The notes under the pieces are model-generated. The model was not told the DNA's origin, ran no database searches, and was given only the letters and a program-made list of their open reading frames with translations. Below are positions 63,715-64,000 of a stretch of 64,000 nt of DNA, piece after piece; position 1 is the stretch's first letter; every line of letters begins with the position of its first letter. Source of the stretch: Acinetobacter lanii (GTDB taxonomy: Bacteria; Pseudomonadota; Gammaproteobacteria; Pseudomonadales; Moraxellaceae); NCBI RefSeq assembly GCF_011578285.1, contig NZ_CP049916.1, forward strand, positions 248,001-312,000. Reading direction: 5' to 3'. A program made the translations under genes and the position numbers.

Positions 63715-64000
63715 ATGGTTTCAAATTCCTGCTTCTCGACCAATTCCAAAAAGGCGTCTCCTAGACGTTGACTCTCAGCAATGCTTTGCTTCCACAGTGC
63801 AATACGTTGCTGTTGGCTCAATCCTTTGAGTGTGAAATCTTTACGGTCAGGCAAGCGTCCGAGTGGTAAACCCCTTAAATACGATGCTGATGGCGAAATC
63901 AACACGGTACGGGCTTGATTGTCAGGATTGGCTTTTCTCGACTTCAACATTTTGTCAAACCATCCTGGCGTAATGCTGTCGGTAAAATGCGGATACAGCA
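63699..64000 (-). CDS. C-terminal part of an unidentified protein, 5' end outside the window (patatin-like possible)
   Basis: The frame is open from the window edge to the TGA at complement(63699-63701), so the ATG at 63948-63950 is internal and the gene continues beyond 64000. The visible part, about 99 residues, starts HFTDSITPGWFDKML and continues with VLISPSASYLRGLPLGRLPDR and a helical, charged C-terminus (QQQRIALWKQSIAESQRLGDAFLEL). The PGWFDK segment recalls the C-terminal region of patatin-like phospholipases, but I am not sure. No catalytic motif is within the visible part. Confidence 0.6.
   Translation of the reverse strand, partial: LYPHFTDSITPGWFDKMLKSRKANPDNQARTVLISPSASYLRGLPLGRLPDRKDFTLKGLSQQQRIALWKQSIAESQRLGDAFLELVEKQEFETIMQDL

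Overview
This window is chromosomal DNA from a gammaproteobacterium, almost certainly the genus Acinetobacter. The evidence is an A+T-rich sequence with housekeeping genes of Moraxellaceae type, a close match to the fatty acyl-CoA reductase Acr1 of the wax-ester pathway, a division/cell-wall cluster that runs rsmH-ftsL-ftsI-murE-murF-mraY without mraZ and stops at mraY, divergent mrcA / pilMNOPQ-aroKB, and a six-gene mrp antiporter operon with fused MrpA/MrpB. There is no prophage, insertion sequence, integron or CRISPR array. It reads as core genome with a few accessory or poorly known genes.

Layout. 0-9 kb: a gene end, a GNAT acetyltransferase broken by one stop codon, a small secreted protein behind a cluster of DNA dyads, a CoA-transferase, the EnvZ/OmpR two-component pair (separated by a repeat-like hairpin element) and the RNA-binding protein Tex. 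9.5-15 kb: a SulP anion transporter fused to a beta-carbonic anhydrase behind a CRP-like dyad, Acr1, and the sulfhydrylase MetY. 15-21 kb: EttA, a Sel1-repeat protein, a CzcD-type zinc exporter, a zinc-ribbon membrane protein, tRNA-Glu directly downstream of glutamyl-tRNA synthetase, and a small exported protein. 21.6-24 kb: two tandem sulfate-binding proteins without their ABC transporter. 24.6-32.6 kb: the cell-wall/division operon and the rRNA methyltransferase RlmA. 32.7-43.2 kb: penicillin-binding protein 1A divergent from the type IV pilus assembly operon pilMNOPQ, then aroK, aroB and a SPOR-type protein. 43.2-49.6 kb: glutamate synthase gltBD behind a near-perfect sigma-54 promoter and an NtrC-type site. 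49.8-57.7 kb: a ferritin-like putative metal hydrolase with a hairpin at its start codon, riboflavin synthase, and the Mrp Na+/H+ antiporter operon. 58-64 kb: a RecF/SMC-like ATPase with altered catalytic residues next to a complete UvrD/FBH1-type helicase, bifunctional HisIE, an FAD monooxygenase, and a gene running off the window.

The parts make sense together. Peptidoglycan synthesis (FtsI, MurE, MurF, MraY, PBP1A) and envelope machinery (pilus, SPOR protein, EnvZ/OmpR) dominate the middle. Sulfur uptake and assimilation (two Sbp proteins, MetY), nitrogen assimilation (GltBD) and ion/bicarbonate homeostasis (SulP-CA, Mrp, CzcD) fill the rest. The best candidates for new biology are the helicase/pseudo-ATPase pair at 58.1-61.1 kb, the nitrogen-type promoter of gltBD, the inverted repeat around the tRNA-Glu promoter, the tandem dyads at 815-890, and the start-codon hairpin at 49.8 kb. 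All functions are inferred from reading the sequence; no database search was run.
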